Assembly: GCF_000424285.1 (NCBI RefSeq)
Contig: NZ_AUJP01000003.1
Location: 124,001-188,000, forward strand
DNA length: 64,000 nt
Source of the DNA: Butyrivibrio sp. MB2005
GTDB lineage: Bacteria; Bacillota; Clostridia; Lachnospirales; Lachnospiraceae
Direction: 5' to 3'
Shown here one piece after another: positions 27,639 through 35,748 of this stretch (its first letter is position 1; each line of letters opens with the position of its first letter). Both the position numbers and the translations under genes were made by a program. The notes under the pieces are model-generated. The model saw nothing but the letters and a program-made list of their open reading frames with translations. It searched no databases and was not told where the DNA came from.

Positions 27639-28601
27639 ATGGCGAAGCAGAAGATAAATCATTATTCCGGAATAGGCGGACAGGCAGTTCTTGAAGGCGT
27701 TATGATGCGCAACAAGGACGTATATGCTGTTGCTGTTCGCAAGGAGAATGGTGAGATCGCAGTTGAGACAGATCATTATAAGGGAGCAGGCGAAGCTATG
27801 GGACTTACACATATCCCATTTCTTAGAGGTGTATTCGTATTCTGGGATTCGCTGGTACTGGGAATGAAGGCTCTCAATTACTCTGCTTCTTTATTTGGAG
27901 AAGAGGATATTGCTTCAAGCAAGGATCCTATAGCAGAAGAGGGTAAAGAGAAGGCTATAATGGGCTTCACCACAGTGATAGCTTTTGTTTTTGCAATTGC
28001 ACTATTCATGATACTTCCATATTATCTGAGTTCACTTATGGAGTCATATATCAGGAACAGTTCAGTGACAGCGCTTCTTGAAGGAGTTCTCAGAATAGCG
28101 ATTTTTGTGATCTATATTCTTTTGATTTCGCTTATGAAGGATATCAGAAGATTATTCCGTTATCACGGAGCTGAGCACAAGTGCATCAACTGCCTTGAAG
28201 CAGGTAAGCCCCTTACACTTGAGAATGTAAGAGAGAGCTCCAGGCTTCACAAGAGATGCGGCAGCAGCTTTATTCTGTTTGTAATGGTGATAAGTATTAT
28301 ATTGTTCTTCTTTATAAGAACACCTTCCGTGCCTTTAAGGATTGTCATCAGAATAGCGCTTATACCCGTTATCGCAGGTATCGCTTATGAGCTCATCAGA
28401 ATCGCAGGCAGGAGCAACAATATCATTATTCGTATTTTATCTGCGCCAGGAATGCTTATGCAGATGCTCACTACAAAAGAGCCCGATGATGAGATGATCG
28501 AGGTTGGAATGAAGTCAGTTGAGGCTGTATTTGACTGGAAGGAATTCCTTGAGGATTCCTTTGGATACAAGTTCGAGGATGAAGAGAAAATCGCAGAATG
28601 A
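27639..28601 (+). CDS. DUF1385 membrane protein
   Basis: This 320-residue protein belongs to the DUF1385 family, which is regularly found between rpmE and prmC/prfA in Clostridia. The conserved start GGQAVLEGVMMR is present at residue 12. The centre has RYHGAEHKCINC with a His/Cys pattern that could bind metal. Hydrophobic segments lie near residues 105-130, 145-165, 210-228 and 235-250. Function is unknown to me. AAAAAGGAGC precedes the ATG. The gene is separated from rpmE by the terminator and probably starts the prmC-prfA run. Confidence 0.92.
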   Translation: MAKQKINHYSGIGGQAVLEGVMMRNKDVYAVAVRKENGEIAVETDHYKGAGEAMGLTHIPFLRGVFVFWDSLVLGMKALNYSASLFGEEDIASSKDPIAEEGKEKAIMGFTTVIAFVFAIALFMILPYYLSSLMESYIRNSSVTALLEGVLRIAIFVIYILLISLMKDIRRLFRYHGAEHKCINCLEAGKPLTLENVRESSRLHKRCGSSFILFVMVISIILFFFIRTPSVPLRIVIRIALIPVIAGIAYELIRIAGRSNNIIIRILSAPGMLMQMLTTKEPDDEMIEVGMKSVEAVFDWKEFLEDSFGYKFEDEEKIAE

Positions 28602-28672
28602 CTTTTTATCGCGAACAAAAACTATACTACGAATTAAAAGTTTAACTAGAAAATTTAGAGGATTTACAGAAG

Positions 28673-29512
28673 ATGGATTACGCATCACTTTATAAAAAAG
28701 GAGAGGAAAAACTGAATAATGCCGGTATTGCGGATGCCTCCCTGGATGCGAGACTTCTTCTTGAGAGCGTTTGCGGGACAGACCACAATACCCTTTTATC
28801 CCACGGAGATATGGAGGTCAGCGCCGAGAATGAGAGCGCTTATCTTGAGCTTATAGCTAAGCGTGAAGAGAGGATACCTGTTGCCTACATTCTTGGGAAT
28901 GCTGAGTTTATGGGCATTGAATTTGATGTGACAGGAGATGTTCTTATTCCCAATCAGGATACGGAGACTCTTGCAGAGGAGGCCCTCAGATATCTTCACG
29001 ATGGGATGAATATACTTGATCTTTGCACAGGGTCTGGCTGCATTGCGCTGAGCCTTCTTAGATACAGCAATGATACCAAGGCTACAGGCACGGATATGTC
29101 CGACAAGGCCCTGGAGGTTGCTGCCCATAATGCGAAAAAGCTTGGTTTTGAGGATAGATTCAGTGCGGTAAAGGCGGATATTTTCCCGGAAGCTACTGAC
29201 GTTAAATACGATATCATCGTATCAAATCCGCCATATATTCCTACGGCAGTGATTGAGACCTTAGAGCCTGAGGTTAAGACCTTTGAGCCTTACATGGCTC
29301 TTGATGGAAGTGAAGACGGTCTTGTTTTTTACAGAAGGATTGTGCCGGGGGCTAAGGAATATCTGTATAAGAGCGGATATCTGTTTCTTGAGATCGGATA
29401 TGATCAGGGCGAAGCGGTAAAGAGCCTTATGGAAGAAAACGGATACAAGGATGTTCAGGTTATAAAGGATCTTGGCGGCAACGACAGAGTAGTCAGTGGT
29501 TGCTTCTATTAG
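28673..29512 (+). CDS. prmC: release factor glutamine methyltransferase PrmC
   Basis: PrmC methylates the glutamine of the GGQ motif in release factors, including the RF1 encoded just downstream. The N-terminal helical domain (1-75) is followed by a Rossmann methyltransferase domain. DLCTGSGCIALS near residue 116 binds S-adenosylmethionine, and the substrate motif NPPY lies near residue 185. The length of 279 residues is normal. The upstream sequence TTAGAGGATTTACAG supports ATG 28673. Confidence 0.94.
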   Translation: MDYASLYKKGEEKLNNAGIADASLDARLLLESVCGTDHNTLLSHGDMEVSAENESAYLELIAKREERIPVAYILGNAEFMGIEFDVTGDVLIPNQDTETLAEEALRYLHDGMNILDLCTGSGCIALSLLRYSNDTKATGTDMSDKALEVAAHNAKKLGFEDRFSAVKADIFPEATDVKYDIIVSNPPYIPTAVIETLEPEVKTFEPYMALDGSEDGLVFYRRIVPGAKEYLYKSGYLFLEIGYDQGEAVKSLMEENGYKDVQVIKDLGGNDRVVSGCFY

Positions 29513-29570
29513 CGGTGCTTAATTCATTTTTGTAACTGTGTTATTTAGTACCGATTTTTAGGAGGCAATT

Positions 29571-30641
29571 ATGTTTGATAGATTAGAAGCAATGGTTCGC
29601 AGATATGAGGATATCACCATGGAACTGGGTGAACCCGGTGTTGCTGCAGACCAGAACAGATTTAAAGCGCTCATGAAGGAACAGAGCGATATTTTACCAA
29701 TACTTGAAGAGTTCCAGAGATATAAGAGCTGTAAGCAGACAATAGCTGACAGTGAGGAGCTTCTTTCAGCGGAATCAGATGATGATATGAAGGAGATGCT
29801 AAGGGAAGAGCTTTCCGCAGCTAAGGATGAACTTCCCGGAATCGAGGAGAAGCTTAAGATTTTAATGCTCCCCAAGGACCCTAATGATGATAAAAACGTT
29901 ATCGTCGAGATCCGCGCAGGTGCAGGCGGAGATGAAGCTGCTCTTTTTGCGGCAGATATGTACAGAGTCTATACCCGCTATGCAGATCGCATGGGATGGA
30001 GAATAGAGACTATGAGTGTGGAGGATACCGGAATCGGCGGAATGAAGTCTGTTAACTTCATGCTGTCAGGTACGGGTGCATACTCAAGACTGAAATTCGA
30101 GAGTGGAGTTCACAGAGTTCAGAGAATACCTGCCACAGAGTCAGGCGGAAGAATTCATACATCCACTATCACTGTTGCTATTATGCCCGAAGTTGAGGAT
30201 GTAGAAGTTGACATCGATATGAATGACTGCAAATTCGATGTTTTCAGAGCTTCCGGAAATGGCGGACAGTGCGTAAATACTACGGATTCAGCTGTAAGAC
30301 TTACGCATCTTCCTACAGGAATCGTTATTTCCTGTCAGGATGAGAAGAGTCAGATTAAAAATAAGGCAAAGGCTCTTAAGGTTCTCAGAGCAAAGCTCTT
30401 TGACCTTGAGAGACAGAAGCAGCATGATTCAGAGGCCGCTCTTAGAAAGAGTCAGGTTGGAACCGGTGACCGTTCAGAGAAAATCAGAACCTATAACTTC
30501 CATCAGGGCAGGGTTACAGACCACAGAATAGGTTTAACCTTGTACAAGATAGATGCTATAATGGAAGGAGACTTGGACGAGCTTATAGATGCTCTTACTA
30601 CAGCCAGTCAGGCTGAGAAGCTTGCAGGTCTTGCACAGTAA
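29571..30641 (+). CDS. prfA: peptide chain release factor 1
   Basis: RF1 ends translation at UAA and UAG codons. The 356-residue protein carries the ribosomal catalytic motif GGQ (GNGGQCVN near residue 230) and the codon-recognition region that in RF1 is PxT-type ([10 protein letters not shown] near residue 186). The domain 1 coiled coil is at the N-terminus. TAGGAGGCAATT precedes the ATG. Pairing with prmC upstream is the usual arrangement. Confidence 0.96.
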   Translation: MFDRLEAMVRRYEDITMELGEPGVAADQNRFKALMKEQSDILPILEEFQRYKSCKQTIADSEELLSAESDDDMKEMLREELSAAKDELPGIEEKLKILMLPKDPNDDKNVIVEIRAGAGGDEAALFAADMYRVYTRYADRMGWRIETMSVEDTGIGGMKSVNFMLSGTGAYSRLKFESGVHRVQRIPATESGGRIHTSTITVAIMPEVEDVEVDIDMNDCKFDVFRASGNGGQCVNTTDSAVRLTHLPTGIVISCQDEKSQIKNKAKALKVLRAKLFDLERQKQHDSEAALRKSQVGTGDRSEKIRTYNFHQGRVTDHRIGLTLYKIDAIMEGDLDELIDALTTASQAEKLAGLAQ

Positions 30642-30670
30642 AACGTTTTGAACATATAGGAGCCGACTGT

Positions 30671-31027
30671 ATGAATGAGCAGATGAAGCAGGAACTCATT
30701 GAATGGGGCGTTGACTGGAAAGAAGTCAGTGAACGTTTCATGGGGAAGGATGAACTGATTGAGAAGTTTATGCTGAAATTTCTTAATGATGCCAGTTTTG
30801 CCCAGCTTCAAAAGGGCTTAGAGGAGAAGGACGTTAAGGAAGCGTTCGAAGGCTGCCATTCCCTGAAGGGCGTTGGCGGTAATCTTGGGCTTCAGGGCTT
30901 CCTGCCGGACGTACTTACTCTTACTGAGATTCTCAGAACTGAGTCCCTTGATGGCTCAGAGGAACTTTTTGAAAGAATTAAAAAATCCTATGATGAACTC
31001 ATAGGAATTTTAAAAAAGTATGCTTAA
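30671..31027 (+). CDS. HPt domain phosphotransfer protein
   Basis: This 118-residue protein is a single histidine phosphotransfer domain. The motif CHSLKGVGGNLG puts the phospho-accepting histidine at residue 63, in the expected helix. It has no kinase or receiver domain of its own, so it must relay between proteins encoded elsewhere. A LytTR-type response regulator gene begins 600 bases downstream. The stop codon overlaps by four bases the end of the converging - strand gene. A possible ribosome-binding site is ATAGGAG. Confidence 0.88.
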   Translation: MNEQMKQELIEWGVDWKEVSERFMGKDELIEKFMLKFLNDASFAQLQKGLEEKDVKEAFEGCHSLKGVGGNLGLQGFLPDVLTLTEILRTESLDGSEELFERIKKSYDELIGILKKYA

Positions 31028-31518
31028 AGCTCTTCAAATTCTATATTTGAAGAATCAAGGAAGGCTGTGATATAACTGTCCCAGAGCTTTTCGTAGGATT
31101 TATCCATGGAGAAGCCTGACAGGGCAGCTCCCGTAGTGATGGTTATAGCACCATCCTTGAATTTAATGATCATAACAAGAGATGAGACGAGTGATCGTAC
31201 TTCTGAGTATTCTTCAGAAGACAGGAGCTCGTCTTTTTTGTCGCTATTAAGACACAGCAGGAATTTAAAGGACAAGGGAGTGCGTTTTCCCTTTATGAGA
31301 TCAAAGCATCTCTGCCTTACTTCAGACCATGGAGTAAGGGTTCCGGTGGGAGCACCTTCCTCATCTTCGCCGTAAAACTCTTTGTTGATGTGCCCGTCAA
31401 TTGTGTATGTGTTTGCTACAGCTATCTCTGCGCTGTCTAACAGAAATGCATCAAATACCTCTGATGCCAACAACTTTGCCATGAAATTTTTAGTGCTTTT
31501 TATTTTGATTGCAATCAT
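31024..31518 (-). CDS. DUF5721-like protein, 164 residues
   Basis: I assign this - strand protein tentatively to DUF5721, a small family known mainly from Lachnospiraceae. It starts MIAIKIKSTKNFMAKLLASE and continues FDAFLL, then TYTIDGHINKEFY, which is how I remember the family beginning. The second half has a beta-rich segment MIIKFKDGAITITTG. There is no signal peptide. It converges on the HPt gene with a four-base overlap at the shared TTAA. Function is unknown. Identification is from memory of the family and needs a profile search. Confidence 0.7.
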   Translation of the reverse strand: MIAIKIKSTKNFMAKLLASEVFDAFLLDSAEIAVANTYTIDGHINKEFYGEDEEGAPTGTLTPWSEVRQRCFDLIKGKRTPLSFKFLLCLNSDKKDELLSSEEYSEVRSLVSSLVMIIKFKDGAITITTGAALSGFSMDKSYEKLWDSYITAFLDSSNIEFEEL

Positions 31519-31563
31519 TGTTAATCCTTGTCTCGATAGAATATACTCTATATTTTATCATTG

Positions 31564-31572
31564 TGGTAAAAT
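31564..31572 (+). promoter_or_regulatory. extended -10 promoter for the response regulator gene
   Basis: TGGTAAAAT, a TGN-extended -10 with one deviation, lies 29 bases before the ATG at 31602. It would serve the response regulator and GGDEF genes together. Confidence 0.45.
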
Positions 31573-31601
31573 AGTGTCAGTAATAAAGTGAGGAAAAACG
31601 A

Positions 31602-32354
31602 ATGCATATAGCGGTTTTTGACGACAACATAGCAGACAGAAAACATTTGGAACGGCTACTTGGCAGACAGTCTGACAGATATCAGAAGGAAGGCAAGGAG
31701 CATTTTTATATTGACTCTTATGGAAATATTGAGGCGCTTCTTAGATTTCCTCAGATGTATGACATTATTTTTATCGATAAGACTACGCTGGAGACAGAGG
31801 ATACACATTTCAGGAACGGCCTGGATGTCGCAAGGATTCTTTTTGAAGCAGGCGGAATAAAAAATATCGTTATGTGTTCGTCAAAATATGACTACGAGGT
31901 CATGGCAAAGGAAGAGGGCATGTATGATAAGATGCTCTACCTGAAAAAGGATATCAGACCAAGTGACCTGGAAGCGGTGCTTTCCGAGTGCGAAGTCAGA
32001 ATCGGCAATCCTGTTCCCAAGCTTGAGCTTCGCGGCGAGACTGATACCATATATGCAGAGGAGATGGACATCATCTACGCCAAGGCCAACGGCCCCTTTA
32101 AGGTGGATGTTTTTCTTACAGAAGGACGCAGCATCTCGCTGATATCGGATATTTATAACCTCTATGAGCAGTGTGAGATTTTCAGATATATTTGTCCTGT
32201 TTCTCAGACTTCAATGATCAACGTCAAGCACGTGGTCAAAGAAAGCTTTACCGGCGTTGTTATGGATAACGGCGCCAAGGTAAATGTGTCACCTCTTTAC
32301 AAGGTGAATATTAAAACTGTAAAAAAGCGCATTGAAGAAGACGAGAAGCGCTGA
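31602..32354 (+). CDS. response regulator with LytTR-like DNA-binding domain
   Basis: This 250-residue protein has an N-terminal receiver domain. FDDN supplies the acidic pocket, IIFID the likely phosphorylated aspartate at residue 58, and LKKD the conserved lysine. The C-terminal half (about 145-245) looks like a LytTR DNA-binding domain (DIIYAKANGPFKVDVF, CPVSQTSMINVKHV). Such regulators usually control extracellular functions. No histidine kinase gene is adjacent; the nearby HPt protein could be a phosphodonor. The next gene, for a GGDEF sensor, begins 13 bases after the stop. Confidence 0.85.
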   Translation: MHIAVFDDNIADRKHLERLLGRQSDRYQKEGKEHFYIDSYGNIEALLRFPQMYDIIFIDKTTLETEDTHFRNGLDVARILFEAGGIKNIVMCSSKYDYEVMAKEEGMYDKMLYLKKDIRPSDLEAVLSECEVRIGNPVPKLELRGETDTIYAEEMDIIYAKANGPFKVDVFLTEGRSISLISDIYNLYEQCEIFRYICPVSQTSMINVKHVVKESFTGVVMDNGAKVNVSPLYKVNIKTVKKRIEEDEKR

Positions 32355-32367
32355 TTGGAAGATAGAT

Positions 32368-34272
32368 ATGATAGCTGGTAAAAAAGTAGTCGCATTATGT
32401 ACAACCAGAATAAGTGATTCAACGGTCCACAGTTTTGTGAAGCTGCTGAGCAGACGGCTCCAGTCACATAACATTGGACTTTTGATTTTTACGCTTAATA
32501 CGGATCTGTATTGGGAAGAAGATGTATACCATTCCGAGGCATCTGTATTTAAGATTATTCCATATGATCTGATCGATTGTCTGCTATACATGGATGAGCG
32601 TGTAAAGTGTCGCAGAATCGGCGAGAGCATAATCGCCAAGGCAAAAGAACGCAACATTCCTGTTCTTGTTTTGGATGGTCAGTATGAAGATACCATAAGT
32701 GTAGGCTTTGATTACCCTGCAGGCTTTGAGAAAATAGTAAGACATGTAATGGAGACCCATGGGGTTCGAAGACCGCATATGATGGCGGGGCATAGGAACA
32801 ATAAGTTTTCTGATGACAGAATTGCTGTTTTTCGAAAGGTTATCGAGGAATATGGTATAAGGTACAGTGATTCAATGGTGAGTTATGGCGATTTCTGGGC
32901 AGTACCCACAAGAGTTGCCACAAGAAAGCTCATAAAATGCAGCGACGAGCTGCCTGATGCCATCATCTGTGCCAATGATATTATGGCCATAAATGTCTGT
33001 GATGTTCTGATGGACGCCGGAATATCAGTGCCGGAGCAGGTCATTGTTACAGGTTTTGATGGAGTTGAAGAGACCAATTATTCTGTGCCCAGAATTTCCA
33101 CCGTTAATTGCAGTAACGCTGTTTTTGCAAAAACTGTAGCAAATTACGTTATTGAGCATATAGATAAAGAGCCTGAATACAGAACCTGGAATATCGCCGT
33201 TATCCCTGAGCTTGAACTGAAGGAATCCTGCGGTTGTATTCATGTAAAAAATCAGGACCTGTCAAATGTTGCATCATTAAATGACAGATTCTACAGATAC
33301 TTCGATGATGTCAGGGTTTTATATGGTATCACAGCCAGGATGCAGCTTTGCAAGCATGTAAATGAGCTGTCGGGCATGCTTCATAAATATGTTTTAAATG
33401 ATACCTTTGATATGCATGATTTCAGCGTGGTTTTGTATAAGTACTGTCTGGACAGAAGTCATAATATCTTCGATGAAGAGGGGCTAGTGCCTGATTATGA
33501 TAAGAGGGTAGTGATCTGTGATCATACCAGCAAGGAGGCATATACCAGAGATTTGGAAGAGGGTGAGCTTTTGCCGGGACTAGAGAAGCTGGTAGCTACA
33601 GGGCAGCCGCTTATTTTTAATGCTCTTGATACATTGGATAAGCCCCTGGGTTATGTATGCTATTGTTTTGACAGTTTTAATATAATCGACTACTCCAAAA
33701 CAGCGCTTATAACCAATTCCATCACAACCGGTGTCTGCAATTTCATAAATATGCATTATCAGCGCTATCTGTCAGAGAAGGTCGATGAGATGTTTAAATA
33801 TGATTTACTCACCGGACTGTATAATCGAACCGGGTTCATGCGCGCATTTGAAGGTGAGAAGGGTGATGTATTTCGCGAAAAAGGTTGCATGACAGTAATC
33901 ATGGCAGATATTGATGACCTTAAGATAATAAACGACAGCTACGGACATGAGACCGGAGATAAAGCTATTGCCGCTGTTGCATCGGCTCTTAAAGAGGCAA
34001 GCCCTGATGATGCACTCTGTATGAGGTTTGGCGGAGATGAGATGCTGATAATCATTCCCGGTAAGTGTGATGCTAAGTTGATAGTTGAAAAGGCAGAAAA
34101 GATTATAGATAACGTCAATATGACTTCAGAGAATTCCTATAAGTTGTCAGTTAGCTGCGGCTATTGTGAAGTCAACCTGACCGGGAAACTCGACTATGAT
34201 GCAATCGTACATCTCGCTGATGAAAAGATGTACAGCGTAAAGAGAAAGAAAAAAGAAAATAAGAAAGAATAA
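32368..34272 (+). CDS. LacI-type ligand-binding domain fused to GGDEF diguanylate cyclase
   Basis: This 634-residue cytoplasmic protein joins a periplasmic-binding-protein-like sensor of the LacI/XylR type (residues about 5-290, VIVTGFDGVEETN and ICANDIMAINVCDVL) to a middle region and a C-terminal GGDEF domain. There is no signal peptide and no N-terminal helix-turn-helix. The GGDEF domain has DLLTGLYNR and MADIDDLKIIND, and the active-site motif is GGDEM at residue 555 rather than GGDEF. The RxxD inhibitory site is absent. ATG 32368 follows TTGGAAGATAG. It probably couples a sugar or nucleoside signal to cyclic di-GMP. Confidence 0.9.
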   Translation: MIAGKKVVALCTTRISDSTVHSFVKLLSRRLQSHNIGLLIFTLNTDLYWEEDVYHSEASVFKIIPYDLIDCLLYMDERVKCRRIGESIIAKAKERNIPVLVLDGQYEDTISVGFDYPAGFEKIVRHVMETHGVRRPHMMAGHRNNKFSDDRIAVFRKVIEEYGIRYSDSMVSYGDFWAVPTRVATRKLIKCSDELPDAIICANDIMAINVCDVLMDAGISVPEQVIVTGFDGVEETNYSVPRISTVNCSNAVFAKTVANYVIEHIDKEPEYRTWNIAVIPELELKESCGCIHVKNQDLSNVASLNDRFYRYFDDVRVLYGITARMQLCKHVNELSGMLHKYVLNDTFDMHDFSVVLYKYCLDRSHNIFDEEGLVPDYDKRVVICDHTSKEAYTRDLEEGELLPGLEKLVATGQPLIFNALDTLDKPLGYVCYCFDSFNIIDYSKTALITNSITTGVCNFINMHYQRYLSEKVDEMFKYDLLTGLYNRTGFMRAFEGEKGDVFREKGCMTVIMADIDDLKIINDSYGHETGDKAIAAVASALKEASPDDALCMRFGGDEMLIIIPGKCDAKLIVEKAEKIIDNVNMTSENSYKLSVSCGYCEVNLTGKLDYDAIVHLADEKMYSVKRKKKENKKE

Positions 34273-34289
34273 AACAGGTAAAAATAATA

Positions 34290-34325
34290 CCTCCTGTCAA
34301 TTATGTTTCTTGGCGGGAGGCTTAA
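34290..34325. terminator. hairpin between converging genes
   Basis: CCTCCTGTCAA (34290-34300) pairs with TTGGCGGGAGG (34310-34320) with two wobble pairs, followed by CTTAATTT. It probably serves as terminator for the GGDEF gene, and possibly also for the converging DUF1294 gene. Confidence 0.65.
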
Positions 34326-34336
34326 TTTAATCGGTT

Positions 34337-34630
34337 CTATCTAAATACTATTTCCATTCCGGACATGTAGATAAATGCACATAGCCCGATTTGAATAAGT
34401 AGAATAAGAGGCAGGAAAACCAAAAAGTACCAGTGCTTTGTCTTGTGACGGAATATGAACATACCGGCTATGCTTCCGATACTCCCGCCAATGACAGACA
34501 AAATAAAGAAGACAGACTCCGGAGTTCTGAAGCCGTGCTTCTTGGATTTTCTTTTATCATTTCCCATGGTTAGAAATGCAACGATATTTAAAAATAACAG
34601 ATAAGATATGATAAGTTCTAATGAGTTCAT
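34337..34630 (-). CDS. DUF1294 small membrane protein
   Basis: This 97-residue protein on the - strand matches the DUF1294 family. It has an N-terminal helix, the motif MGNDKRKSKK, then RTPESVFFILSVIGGSIGSIAGMF and the family's FRHKTKHWYF, and a C-terminal helix. Its role is unknown. It is transcribed opposite to its neighbours. The upstream region is AT-rich and I see no clear promoter. Confidence 0.9.
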   Translation of the reverse strand: MNSLELIISYLLFLNIVAFLTMGNDKRKSKKHGFRTPESVFFILSVIGGSIGSIAGMFIFRHKTKHWYFLVFLPLILLIQIGLCAFIYMSGMEIVFR

Positions 34631-34789
34631 GGGTCTAATTGTAGCTGATAAAATGGCTTATTACAACTGCGCTGGGCGAATAAAAAAATAATTTAAAATT
34701 TTTTTTATTTTTCTGCAACCTTTTGCAAACTGCCTCGCACTATATAAATGTAAATAAAAACTTCAATGTGAAGAAAAGGAGATAAACTT

Positions 34790-35719
34790 ATGAAAACAAA
34801 CAAAAAAATCGCACTTTTACTTGCTATAGCTATTATGATTTCGGCTATATCTGTGGCACTTCCTATGGAAGCAAAGGCATTTGACGGCTGGATGAACCAT
34901 ATTCAGCAGGTATCTCTGGATGCAGATCTTTCGTCCTTATTAGCTGATGCTCATAACTGGACTTACGGAACAGGACCAAGGACAAGCAAATATGGCAATG
35001 AGACAGAAGAATACTGGTTTCAGATATTTAAGGTAAGTTTTCCATATAGAAGTACACTGACCATAACCAAGCAGTCTCAGGATAAGGCGCATTTTATTGG
35101 GACTGGTGAAGCGGCTTTTGCGATGAACTTTGGTGTATATGATGCAAATGGCAATTCATGCATAGATGATCATGGTCAGTATATGTTTTCTACTTTTCAT
35201 GATTTTACGACAGAAAGCAAAGGCAGCTATACCTCATATGAATATAATGCAGCTAATGGCCTTTATACATTTAAGGAATATGTGGATGTTAATCCAGGAA
35301 CATATTATATTGCAGTAAAACAGGATACTTTTTATGCGCAAACAGCTGCAGATCTTGAAGAATATATACCCAAGACTCATTTTACCTGCACAATCCACGC
35401 TGAGTCCCTGGATGATGCGCTCACAAAGAAAGTACTTGCATCAAAGCCTTATATACAGTCAGCAAAGACTTCAAAAAAATCAGTAAAATTAAAGCTTAGA
35501 AAGAACAGCTATGTGAGCGGGGCAAAATTCGAAATCCAATATCGAGTAAAGGGTGCCGGAAAATGGGATAAAGTTACTGCGAAAAAAGCATCCTCATTAA
35601 AGGTAAAGAAGCTTGCTAAAAACATAAAGTATCAGTTCCGTGTAAGACAGACAGCTAAAATAAACGGGAAGACCGTACATGGCAAATGGTCCAATGTAAA
35701 AACGGTCAAAGTAAAATAA
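34790..35719 (+). CDS. secreted protein with C-terminal fibronectin-III-like domain
   Basis: This is a 309-residue exported protein. The signal peptide has a basic start, a hydrophobic core, and a likely cleavage after MEAKA at residue 29. The middle region (30-205) is unknown to me; it contains two WxxG-like aromatic segments and may be a carbohydrate- or protein-binding beta-sandwich. The C-terminal 90 residues (YIQSAKTSKKSVKLKLR, IQYRVKGAGKWDKV, KYQFRVRQTAKINGK) form the lysine-rich Fn3-like module common in Lachnospiraceae secreted proteins. AAAAGGAG precedes the ATG. The next gene, for a sigma factor fusion, starts 29 bases after its stop. Confidence 0.85.
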   Translation: MKTNKKIALLLAIAIMISAISVALPMEAKAFDGWMNHIQQVSLDADLSSLLADAHNWTYGTGPRTSKYGNETEEYWFQIFKVSFPYRSTLTITKQSQDKAHFIGTGEAAFAMNFGVYDANGNSCIDDHGQYMFSTFHDFTTESKGSYTSYEYNAANGLYTFKEYVDVNPGTYYIAVKQDTFYAQTAADLEEYIPKTHFTCTIHAESLDDALTKKVLASKPYIQSAKTSKKSVKLKLRKNSYVSGAKFEIQYRVKGAGKWDKVTAKKASSLKVKKLAKNIKYQFRVRQTAKINGKTVHGKWSNVKTVKVK

Positions 35720-35748
35720 TAGTTTTTGTAAATTCGCAGGAGAGACAA

